A stretch of DNA of 8,223 nt, from positions 1 to 8,223 of the forward strand of contig JAEZAY010000138.1 in NCBI GenBank assembly GCA_023427575.1, written 5' to 3'. Made by a program: the position numbers and the translations under genes. How positions within the stretch are numbered: position 1 is the first letter of the stretch; each line of letters opens with the position of its first letter. Below, in pieces: positions 1 through 5,854 of the stretch. The stretch is from Bacteroidota bacterium. Its GTDB lineage: Bacteria; Bacteroidota; Bacteroidia; Chitinophagales; Chitinophagaceae. Under the pieces are notes generated by a model. That model did not search any database. It saw only the letters and a list, made by a program, of their open reading frames with translations, and was not told where the DNA came from.

Positions 1-275
1 CGGGCTCCGGAATAAATCCTAAAAATTGAAACTCCCGGCTAAATAAAAACAAGTCACAGCTAAAGAATAAAGCCCAGCAGTAGTAGGACTTACGAGCAAA
101 GAATCATTTCCTGGCTCTGGTAACAACTGTTTTTATTTTACGCCGTCCGTTTTCAATTTTCTTAACGGATTTTTTCCGAGGCCCGGAGAATACATCTTAC
201 CCGGACACCAATGACAGAATAATCCATGGATGTGGATGTTTTTTTTCCGTAAATTACTTTTCTAAAATAAAAAAC
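1..275. other. Left-edge non-coding region, no supported gene
   Basis: All three rightward frames meet a stop within the first 30 bases, and the leftward start candidate I checked (near 107) stops within a few codons. Short GC dyads occur, such as TCCG/CGGA at 175-178 and 184-187, but without a T tract in the right place. The stretch probably contains the promoter for the frame starting at 276, although no clear Bacteroidota -33/-7 pair is visible. Confidence 0.45.
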
Positions 276-374
276 ATGACCACCCGCCGCGATTTTATAA
301 AACAGGCATCGCTATAGACCGCCGGATTATTTGTTGACAAATCAGATCTTTTCAAAAAGAAAAAAGATCTTGGT
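276..374 (+). pseudogene. Interrupted Tat signal-peptide segment of the downstream sugar isomerase
   Basis: An ATG at 276 opens a frame reading MTTRRDFIKQASL, then TAG at 315-317, then TAGLFVDKSDLFKKKKDLG, and continues in the same frame into the isomerase at 375. The start is a textbook Tat leader for this kind of protein: twin Arg at residues 4-5 in a T-R-R-D-F-I-K context, followed by a short hydrophobic stretch. The neighbouring gene at 1229 begins in the same style (DRRRFIQ). The frame is otherwise open and no shift is needed, so a single substitution (for example TTG to TAG, since Leu would suit this position) explains the break. ATG 276 has an A-rich leader, as the other genes here do. 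A real nonsense mutation, a sequencing error and unusual decoding of TAG are all possible; the first two are much more likely. Confidence 0.8.
344..370 (+). other. Perfect 9-bp inverted repeat just upstream of TTG 375
   Basis: AGATCTTTT (344-352) is exactly complementary to AAAAGATCT (362-370), with a 9-nt A-rich loop between. It lies between the in-frame TAG (315-317) and the TTG at 375, and would cover the place where a ribosome binding site for that TTG would sit. It is not followed by a T tract, so it is not a standard terminator. The segment also encodes a lysine-rich linker, so chance from biased codons is a real alternative. Confidence 0.4.
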
Positions 375-1148
375 TTGCAGCTGTACACAGTACGAAGTGA
401 GGTGAATAAGGAAAAACTGGCGGGCACGCTCAAAGTGGTGGCAGATGCCGGTTATAACCAGGTGGAATTGTATGGTTACAACAACCGCAGTTTCTTTGGA
501 CATTCTGTTAAGGAAGTGGCGGCAATGCTTAAAGACAATGGTCTTAAATCACCCAGCGGCCACTATATGTTAAGCGATATGCTATATTCAGACAACTACA
601 ATTGGGAGAGCTGGAATAACCTGGTGGAAGATTCCAAAATGCTGGGCCACCAATACATTGTTGTTCCTTATCTTGATGATAAACATCGCAGCACGGACTA
701 TTTTAAAAAGCTGGCGGAAATATTAAATAAAGCCGGAGAGATCAGCAAAAAAGCCGGCATGATGGCGGGCTATCATAACCACGATTTTGAATTTAAAGAA
801 GAGAATGGCACCACCGGATGGGAAATTTTATTGAAAGAAACAGATCCCAGGCTGGTTGCACTTGAAATGGATATCTATTGGGTGGCGCATGCCGGTCATG
901 ATCCGATCGACTGGTTCACACGCTATCCCGGCCGCTTCGCCATGTGGCATATCAAAGACCTTGCAACCACGCCCGAAAAAAGATCGACCATTGTTGGTAC
1001 CGGAACGATCGACTGGAAGAAAATTTATGAAAAGCGGAAACTTTCAGGAGCTAAACTAATGTATGTAGAACAGGAGCAATATACCAAACCCGTGTTCGAC
1101 TGCATTCGTGAAAGTTATAATTACCTCGATAAAAACATTATAAAATAA
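375..1148 (+). CDS. Sugar phosphate isomerase/epimerase, xylose-isomerase-like TIM barrel (5' end disrupted)
   Basis: This is a 257-residue open stretch beginning at a TTG. With the interrupted leader from 276 the full frame is 290 codons, a normal length for an exported member of the AP endonuclease 2/xylose isomerase-like TIM-barrel family. The barrel opens at QLYTVRSEV (residues 2-10). Probable metal and substrate residues follow: YHNHDFEF (133-140), LEMDIYW (163-169), the MWHIKD motif (190-195) and MYVEQEQ (229-235). Family members isomerise or epimerise sugars, inositols and keto-sugar intermediates using a divalent metal. TTG 375 is the only near-start codon after the TAG that keeps the first barrel strand, and a hairpin (344-370) lies just before it, so translation from there is doubtful. 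If made, the protein would lack an export signal. The Tat-type oxidoreductase follows 80 bp downstream on the same strand, suggesting the two formed an exported pair. The exact substrate is unknown. Confidence 0.8.
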   Translation: MQLYTVRSEVNKEKLAGTLKVVADAGYNQVELYGYNNRSFFGHSVKEVAAMLKDNGLKSPSGHYMLSDMLYSDNYNWESWNNLVEDSKMLGHQYIVVPYLDDKHRSTDYFKKLAEILNKAGEISKKAGMMAGYHNHDFEFKEENGTTGWEILLKETDPRLVALEMDIYWVAHAGHDPIDWFTRYPGRFAMWHIKDLATTPEKRSTIVGTGTIDWKKIYEKRKLSGAKLMYVEQEQYTKPVFDCIRESYNYLDKNIIK

Positions 1149-1167
1149 AACCCTTTTCACTGAAAAT

Positions 1168-1184
1168 GCCGGTCGCGTTCCGGC
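1168..1184 (+). other. Small GC hairpin in the 80-bp spacer between the two rightward genes
   Basis: GCCGG (1168-1172) pairs with CCGGC (1180-1184) around a 7-nt loop. An alternative pairing, ATGCCGG with CCGG-C-CAT, gives seven pairs with one bulged C. No T tract follows, so it does not look like a complete terminator. It could modulate or stabilise the message between the isomerase and the oxidoreductase. The rest of the spacer is unremarkable and ends in the A/T-rich stretch before ATG 1229. Confidence 0.25.
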
Positions 1185-1228
1185 CATCCTGAACTGAACT
1201 TCCGGATTAATCATTCAATAATAAAATA

Positions 1229-2560
1229 ATGACCGACCGTCGCCGATTCATTCAGAACACCGGATTGATAATTGCCGGTTCTACCATCCTTTCTTCGATA
1301 AATAACAAGGCATTTGCCATTTTTAAAAGCCGGGTTTCGCCCAGCGATCAAATAAACCTGGGTGCAATCGGAGTGAATGGAATGGGATGGGCGAATGTAT
1401 TGTCGGCCTTAAAAAATCCGGGCGTTAACCTGGTGGCCATTTGTGATGTAGACAAAAATGTGATTGAAAAGCGAATGGGTGAATTGTCGAAGAAAGACAT
1501 TGATACCAGCCGGATCAAAACCTATAATGATTACCGTGCGCTTCTTGACGACAAAGACATCCATATTATAATGATCGGAACCCCCGACCACTGGCATGCG
1601 TTACAAACGATTCATGCATGTGAAGCCGGCAAGGATGTTTATGTTGAGAAGCCGGTCGGAAATTCAATTGAAGAGTGTCGGGCCATGGTTGGTGCGCAGC
1701 AAAAATACAACCGGGTTGTTCAGGCTGGTCAATGGCAGCGGAGCCAGAAACATTTCCGGGATGCCGTGGATTTCATCAATACAGGCCAGCTTGGAAATAT
1801 CCGCACCGTGAAAGTATGGTGTTACCAGGGCTGGATGAAACCGGGGCCGAAGGTGCCTGATACCGCCGTACCGGCGGGAGTAGATTATAAAATGTGGCTG
1901 GGGCCGGCTGCTGAAAGAAACTTTAATCCAAGCCGCTTTCATTTCAACTTCCGGTGGTTTTGGGATTATGCCGGAGGCCTGATGACCGACTGGGGCGTTC
2001 ACCTGATGGATTATGCCATTTTTGGAATGAATGCCAGCGTTCCGAAATCGGTGTCCGCTCTGGGTGGGAACTTCGCCTATCCGGAATTGTTACAGGAAAC
2101 CCCTGATACCATGGGCGCCCTCTATGAATTCGAGAACTTTAATCTGATCTGGGATCATGCCATGGGTATTGACAACGGGCTTTTTAACCGTGATCATGGG
2201 ATTGCTTTTATCGGCAACAATGGAACGCTGGCCCTCGACCGGGGCGGATGGGAAGTGATTGAAGAAAAAAGGAGCGATAAAAAAGTAAAGGTAGAACGGA
2301 AGCAGCCTTCTGAAAACGGCCTGGACGCACACTGGAAAAACTTTCTGGAGGCAGTAAAAACACGCAAGCCGGAAATGCTAAATTGTTCTATCCAAACCGG
2401 CGCACATATAGCAACCGTTTGTCAGCTTGGTAATATTGCATTCAGAACCCAGCAAAAGCTGGTTTGGGACAAAGAAAAGCAGCGCTTCACCGATAACAAA
2501 GTGAACAAGGATTACCTGATGGCCAAATATCATAACGGATACAAACTGCCGAAGCTGTAG
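1229..2560 (+). CDS. Tat-exported Gfo/Idh/MocA family oxidoreductase
   Basis: This 443-residue protein starts with a Tat leader: DRRRFIQ at residues 3-9, a hydrophobic stretch LIIAGSTILSSI at 13-24, and a likely cleavage near AFA (28-30). The Rossmann domain follows with the nucleotide loop GAIGVNGMG (45-53), the acidic strand end ICDVD (71-75), TPDHWHA (118-124) and the family hallmark EKP (140-142). The C-terminal alpha/beta domain carries DWGVHLMD (254-261), where the catalytic Asp/His of this family usually lie. Family members oxidise or reduce sugar and cyclitol hydroxyls with a tightly bound NAD(P). Tat export fits, because such proteins can fold around their cofactor before crossing the membrane, as in glucose-fructose oxidoreductase. 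Its neighbours (DUF1080 hydrolases, keto-sugar isomerases) suggest glycoside 3-oxidation or the reverse step. Start ATG 1229 is chosen because it retains the complete Tat leader. The family call is firm; the substrate is open. Confidence 0.93.
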   Translation: MTDRRRFIQNTGLIIAGSTILSSINNKAFAIFKSRVSPSDQINLGAIGVNGMGWANVLSALKNPGVNLVAICDVDKNVIEKRMGELSKKDIDTSRIKTYNDYRALLDDKDIHIIMIGTPDHWHALQTIHACEAGKDVYVEKPVGNSIEECRAMVGAQQKYNRVVQAGQWQRSQKHFRDAVDFINTGQLGNIRTVKVWCYQGWMKPGPKVPDTAVPAGVDYKMWLGPAAERNFNPSRFHFNFRWFWDYAGGLMTDWGVHLMDYAIFGMNASVPKSVSALGGNFAYPELLQETPDTMGALYEFENFNLIWDHAMGIDNGLFNRDHGIAFIGNNGTLALDRGGWEVIEEKRSDKKVKVERKQPSENGLDAHWKNFLEAVKTRKPEMLNCSIQTGAHIATVCQLGNIAFRTQQKLVWDKEKQRFTDNKVNKDYLMAKYHNGYKLPKL

Positions 2561-2601
2561 ATAATTTTATTTTATCTATTACAATCCAAAGAGATTATTT
2601 T

Positions 2602-2639
2602 ATAAAAGAACACCCCGGCTAACCGGGGTGTTCTTTTAT
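2602..2639. terminator. Bidirectional rho-independent terminator between converging genes
   Basis: A perfect 17-bp inverted repeat, ATAAAAGAACACCCCGG at 2602-2618 and its exact complement at 2623-2639, encloses a CTAA tetraloop (2619-2622). The stem has a GC-rich top. Its A-rich left edge and T-rich right edge give a T run (TTCTTTTATT) on the plus strand and the equivalent run on the minus strand. It sits 41 bp after the stop of the rightward oxidoreductase and 18 bp after the stop of the leftward DUF1080 gene, so it can end both converging transcripts. Confidence 0.92.
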
Positions 2640-2657
2640 TCTACTATAAGTTCAAAA

Positions 2658-3440
2658 TTAAAGCTTCCTGATTTTCAGGTTTCGATACCAAACCGGATCT
2701 CCGTGATCCTGCAAAGCGATTCTGCCATTTTTAAATGTTCCGAATGCGGGCATGTCCTTAAACTTACTTCCGGCAATCATTGCGCGCCAGTTATCGTCCC
2801 ATAAAGTAGTTTTTAATACGGAGCTTCCATTCAACCGGAATTCCAGCGCGCCTTTATTGGAAATGATTTCCACCAGATTCCATTCTCCCGCCGGTTTTAC
2901 CGTTTCGGGATGGGAGGAAATAAGATCATACAAATCGCCCGCCCGGTGTTTAATGATTTTCGCATCTTTATGCGCGTTATTATCAAGCACCTGCATTTCC
3001 GGCCCGGTATAATAGGTTCTTTCGAATTGAGGCTCTTCTTTTACATAAAACATGACTCCGCTATTGCCGGCAGAATCCAGTTTCCATTCAAGCTGTAGAT
3101 GGAAATTTTCATATTCTTCATCGGTTACGATATCGCCACCACCAACCACTTTCCCGTCCTGCTTCTGTGCCGGATCAAGATATAACAATCCGTCTTTCAC
3201 TTTCCAGGCAGAGCCGTCGGTGGTTTTGTTATACACATGCCAGCCATTTTTTGATTCGCCATCAAAAAGCAATTTCCAGCCTTCAGTCTCTTCCTCCGCG
3301 GTAAGCGTATTCATAGAAGATGATGTATTTTCTACATTTCTGTTTTCTGATTCTGCATTCTGAGCTGATTCCTCGCGGCCTGATTCACAGGAAGCAAGGA
3401 TGCCGGCAGCGAATATCAGCGGCAAAAAGCGGTTAACCAT
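2658..3440 (-). CDS. DUF1080 lipoprotein, putative 3-keto-disaccharide hydrolase (second tandem copy)
   Basis: This 260-residue protein has a lipoprotein signal peptide (FLPLIFAAGILASC; lipobox LASC with Cys18) and a polar Ser/Glu/Asn-rich linker at about 19-45. A single DUF1080 jelly-roll domain (3-keto-disaccharide hydrolase family, PF06439) fills the rest. Family signatures are GWKLLFDG (54-61), NGWHVY (65-70), ENFHLQLEWK (111-120), GNSGVMF (125-131), GPEMQVLDN (146-154), HRAGDLYDL (165-173) and the closing QDHGDPVWYRNLKI (244-257). Characterised members cleave 3-keto-glycosides. The domain is close to the upstream neighbour by eye, with most differences in two loops (about 91-99 and 132-144). 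It starts 6 bp after the stop of that neighbour, with a GGG shortly before the ATG, so the two are translationally close. It is the last gene of the leftward cluster. It should be membrane-anchored outside the cytoplasm. Confidence 0.93.
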   Translation of the reverse strand: MVNRFLPLIFAAGILASCESGREESAQNAESENRNVENTSSSMNTLTAEEETEGWKLLFDGESKNGWHVYNKTTDGSAWKVKDGLLYLDPAQKQDGKVVGGGDIVTDEEYENFHLQLEWKLDSAGNSGVMFYVKEEPQFERTYYTGPEMQVLDNNAHKDAKIIKHRAGDLYDLISSHPETVKPAGEWNLVEIISNKGALEFRLNGSSVLKTTLWDDNWRAMIAGSKFKDMPAFGTFKNGRIALQDHGDPVWYRNLKIRKL

Positions 3441-3446
3441 CGACCC

Positions 3447-4187
3447 TTAAAGATTTTTGATTTTGATGTTTCTGAACCATACCGGATCGCCATGATCCTG
3501 AAGCGCCAGTTTGCCTTTGCTGTAAGTTCCAAACTCGGGCAGGGTTTTAAATTTGCTTTTTTCAATCAAAGCCTTCCAGTTATCATCCCATTGTTTGGTA
3601 GATACCACCTTTGTTCCGTTCAGATACAAATCGAGCTGATCGCCTTTCGATACGATTTCGAGCAGATTCCATTCACCCACCGGCTTTACCGTTTCAGGGC
3701 TCGCGCTGATCAGATCATACAGGTCGCCGGCGCGATGTGTTTTAATTTTCGCATCGGGGTGACCGTTATTATCAAGGATTTGCATTTCCGGACCGGTTAG
3801 CCAGGGCCAGCGGTACTTTGGATCTTCTTTAGCCTGGAATACAACGCCGCTGTTTCCATTGGCAGCCAGTTTCCATTCCAGTTTAAAATGAAAGTTCTCG
3901 AATTCTTCTTCCGTAATGATATCTCCGCCGCCGGCGTTGTTCGGCCCTTTGGCCGAAGGATCAAGATGCAAAAGGCCATCTGTAACCTTCCAGGCAGATC
4001 CATCCGTTTTATTATTGAACACATGCCAGCCGTTTTTGGTATGGCCATCGAACAATAATCGCCAGCCCTCTTTCTTTTCTTTTTTGGTCAAAGTGTTGAT
4101 CGCGCCACCGGAATCAGCAGCCTGCTTCGACACGCTACAGCTAATGAACAGGCATGCCGAAACAGCCAGTAAAAACAATTTTTTCAT
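3447..4187 (-). CDS. DUF1080 lipoprotein, putative 3-keto-disaccharide hydrolase (first tandem copy)
   Basis: This 246-residue lipoprotein has a signal peptide MKKLFLLAVSACLFISC (lipobox FISC, Cys17) and a short linker of about 12 residues, clearly shorter than in the paralogue. The DUF1080 domain follows with GWRLLFDG (41-48), NGWHVF (52-57), ENFHFKLEWK (97-106), GNSGVVF (111-117), GPEMQILDN (132-140), HRAGDLYDL (151-159) and QDHGDPVWFRNIKI (230-243). By eye well over half of the aligned domain residues match the downstream copy, so the pair arose by tandem duplication. The loop after GNSGVVF reads QAKEDPKYRWPWL here, richer in Trp and Pro than in the paralogue, which may alter substrate fit. 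The family cleaves 3-keto-glycosides produced by a Gfo/Idh/MocA or other glycoside 3-dehydrogenase. ATG 4187 gives a complete signal peptide and is the natural start. Confidence 0.93.
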   Translation of the reverse strand: MKKLFLLAVSACLFISCSVSKQAADSGGAINTLTKKEKKEGWRLLFDGHTKNGWHVFNNKTDGSAWKVTDGLLHLDPSAKGPNNAGGGDIITEEEFENFHFKLEWKLAANGNSGVVFQAKEDPKYRWPWLTGPEMQILDNNGHPDAKIKTHRAGDLYDLISASPETVKPVGEWNLLEIVSKGDQLDLYLNGTKVVSTKQWDDNWKALIEKSKFKTLPEFGTYSKGKLALQDHGDPVWFRNIKIKNL

Positions 4188-4210
4188 TCAGAATAATTTC
4201 TTCTTAAATA

Positions 4211-4240
4211 ATAAAAAAGAATCGCCCGCTTTTAAGGCGT
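4211..4240 (-). terminator. Weak intrinsic terminator or attenuator between the cytochrome c and DUF1080 genes
   Basis: Reading leftward, CGCC (4239-4236) can pair with GGCG (4226-4223) across a 9-nt loop, followed by a T-rich run (ATTCTTTTTTAT). It lies in the 66-bp gap after the cytochrome c stop. The stem is only 4 bp, so at most it would be a partial terminator that lowers expression of the two DUF1080 genes relative to the upstream genes. Confidence 0.28.
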
Positions 4241-4253
4241 TGGCCGGTTAATA

Positions 4254-4658
4254 CTATCTGTTCTTTAGAGAAAGAATATAGTTCACCATTTCACGTGCGT
4301 CCTGTTCAGGCAGATCCGGATGCGGGGTCATGGGAACAGCACCCCAGTTGCCCGCGCCGCCATGAATAATTTTCGAGATCAGGGTGTCTACAATTGCCGG
4401 ACTGTTCTCGTATTTTTTGGCCACATCCACATATGCAGGTCCGATGCCTTTTTTATCGATCGCATGACAGGTAGTACAATCGCTGGAACCAATTAATTCC
4501 AGGCCACGGGTGCTGGATGCCGCTGCATCCGGAGTTTCGGCTGCCGGTGTTTCAGCAGGAGTTTGCGTATCCGCTGCTTTGTCTTCTGCTCCGGATCCAC
4601 ACGCAAATATGAACGCGCTAATTCCTAAAATCAAAAACAACTTTTTCATTCTATTCAT
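4254..4658 (-). CDS. Class I cytochrome c lipoprotein (c551/c552-like)
   Basis: This 134-residue protein has a lipoprotein signal (KKLFLILGISAFIFAC, Cys20 in FAC-G) and an Ala/Thr/Pro/Glu-rich flexible linker at about 21-50. One small c-type heme domain follows. The heme-binding motif is CTTCH (Cys61, Cys64, His65), and the probable distal ligand is Met110 in AVPMTPHPDLP. The closing helix REMVNYILSL (122-131) is typical of class I cytochromes ending in a membrane-sized heme domain of about 80 residues. It would be tethered outside the cytoplasmic membrane as an electron carrier. The start could be ATG 4658 (MNRMKK) or ATG 4649 (MKK); both retain the signal. It lies 30 bp after the sugar isomerase in the same direction, so it is probably co-transcribed. 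A role as electron acceptor for periplasmic sugar oxidation is inference from this context. Confidence 0.92.
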   Translation of the reverse strand: MNRMKKLFLILGISAFIFACGSGAEDKAADTQTPAETPAAETPDAAASSTRGLELIGSSDCTTCHAIDKKGIGPAYVDVAKKYENSPAIVDTLISKIIHGGAGNWGAVPMTPHPDLPEQDAREMVNYILSLKNR

Positions 4659-4688
4659 TTTTATTCTTAAAAAATAATAACTGGCAAG

Positions 4689-5744
4689 TTAGTCTAAACC
4701 CAGAACCGATTTATTAAAATTTTCATCGCTTCCGGTGCCTGCAAAATCATCAAATGCTTTTTCAGTAACGCGGATAATATGATCGTTTATAAAAATCGCG
4801 CCTTCCTTTGCTCCGTCTTCCGGATGTTTGATGGCACATTCCCATTCCATTACGGCCCAGCCTTCAAATCCGTAAGCCGTCAGTTTGCTAAAAACAGATT
4901 TGAAATCAACCTGCCCGTCGCCCAAAGACCGGAACCGGCCAGCGCGGTTGATCCATGACTGGTAACCGCCGTAAACGCCCTGTTTTCCCGTAGGATTAAA
5001 TTCGGCATCCTTAACATGGAACATGCGGATTCTTTCATGGTAATGGTCGATGTATTGAAGATAATCGAGGCATTGAAGCACAAAATGACTTGGGTCGTAT
5101 AACAAACAGGCGCGGGGATGGTTATTTGTGTGCTCGAGGAACATCTCATATGAAATTCCATCATGAAGATCTTCGCCGGGATGAATCTCGTAACAAAGAT
5201 CTACGCCATTTTCATCAAAAGCATTCAGGATCGGCAGCCAGCGATTGGCCAGCTCTTTAAACCCGGTTTCCACCAAACCCGCCGGACGCTGTGGCCATGG
5301 ATAAACCGTTTGCCAAAGAAGCGCGCCACTGAATGTTGCATGGGCATTCAGGCCTAAATGCTGCGAAGCTTTTGCAGCATATTTCAATTGCTGAACCGCC
5401 CATTCCTGCCGGGCCCTGGGGTTGTTATGAACCGAAGCCGGCGCAAAACCATCAAAAAGTTTATCATAGGCAGGATGAACCGCTACCAGTTGTCCCTGCA
5501 AATGCGTAGATAATTCGGTGATCTCCATTCCGGCTTCCTGTACGATCCCTTTTACCTCATCGGCATATGTTTTACTTTCCGCCGCTTTTTGCAGATCGAT
5601 GCAACGGGGATCCCAGGTGGGTATCTGAACACCCTTAAAACCGAGTTCTTTCGCCCATTTGCAAATGGTTGAAAGCTCATTGAAGGGAGCGGCTTCACCC
5701 AAAAACTGGGCGAGAAAAATTCCGGGTCCTTTTATTGTTTTCAT
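4689..5744 (-). CDS. Cytosolic sugar phosphate isomerase/epimerase (xylose-isomerase-like TIM barrel)
   Basis: This 351-residue protein has no signal peptide. It belongs to the AP endonuclease 2/xylose isomerase-like TIM-barrel family. Recognisable strands and metal-site residues, in order, are GVQIPTWD (38-45), CYEIHPGED (184-192, Glu186), LLYDPSHF (214-221, Asp217 and His220), MFHVKDAEF (241-249, His243) and VMEWECA (298-304, Glu300 or Glu302). The family performs metal-dependent isomerisation or epimerisation of sugars, inositols and keto sugars. It is longer than the exported-type homologue at the left of the window, with extra segments around 85-115 and 250-275. ATG 5744 (MKTIKG) is preferred; a TTG four codons upstream extends the frame but adds only Met-Leu-Leu-Leu. 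It follows the cytosolic oxidoreductase by about 110 bp and precedes the cytochrome by 30 bp, fitting a keto-sugar operon. Confidence 0.92.
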   Translation of the reverse strand: MKTIKGPGIFLAQFLGEAAPFNELSTICKWAKELGFKGVQIPTWDPRCIDLQKAAESKTYADEVKGIVQEAGMEITELSTHLQGQLVAVHPAYDKLFDGFAPASVHNNPRARQEWAVQQLKYAAKASQHLGLNAHATFSGALLWQTVYPWPQRPAGLVETGFKELANRWLPILNAFDENGVDLCYEIHPGEDLHDGISYEMFLEHTNNHPRACLLYDPSHFVLQCLDYLQYIDHYHERIRMFHVKDAEFNPTGKQGVYGGYQSWINRAGRFRSLGDGQVDFKSVFSKLTAYGFEGWAVMEWECAIKHPEDGAKEGAIFINDHIIRVTEKAFDDFAGTGSDENFNKSVLGLD

Positions 5745-5854
5745 TAATAATAACAACTTTTAAACTACTGAACAGATTGGATTTCCGATTCCGGGTGAAC
5801 CTTACGCTCCGGACCATCTACCCGATTATATAATTCTGGTAAAAGATGGCTAAT
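5745..5854. other. 110-bp spacer inside the leftward cluster with a bulged inverted repeat
   Basis: This is the longest gap within the leftward cluster. It contains CCATCTACC (5814-5822) facing GGT (5838-5840) plus AGATGG (5844-5849), a 9-pair stem with an AAA bulge. The perfect 10-bp palindrome ATTATATAAT (5825-5834) lies in its loop. No T tract follows on either strand, so it is a poor terminator. It may be an mRNA structure or a regulator site, or a secondary promoter may lie here. I saw no convincing Bacteroidota -33/-7 pair. Confidence 0.25.

Noticed and set aside
171..190. Hairpin TCCG/CGGA as a terminator of a gene beyond the left edge
   Set aside because: The T run precedes rather than follows the stem on the plus strand, and the minus-strand reading has an A run after it, so it cannot work as a standard terminator.
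315..317. TAG as a recoded sense codon (pyrrolysine or suppressor reading)
   Set aside because: No recoding context is visible. TAG is used as an ordinary stop by the genes ending at 2560, 4254 and 5855, and Bacteroidota are not known for amber recoding.
3052..3363. Open frame of 103 codons on the plus strand, and similar ones at 3492-3800 and 3916-4251
   Set aside because: All are shadows of the two DUF1080 genes on the minus strand and have no independent support.
5745..5756. Upstream TTG start adding Met-Leu-Leu-Leu to the cytosolic isomerase
   Set aside because: ATG 5744 gives a normal start and the additional residues are not part of any signal or domain.
5814..5849. Inverted repeat as a terminator after the cytosolic oxidoreductase
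   Set aside because: The stem needs a 3-nt bulge and a long loop, and no T tract follows on the minus strand.
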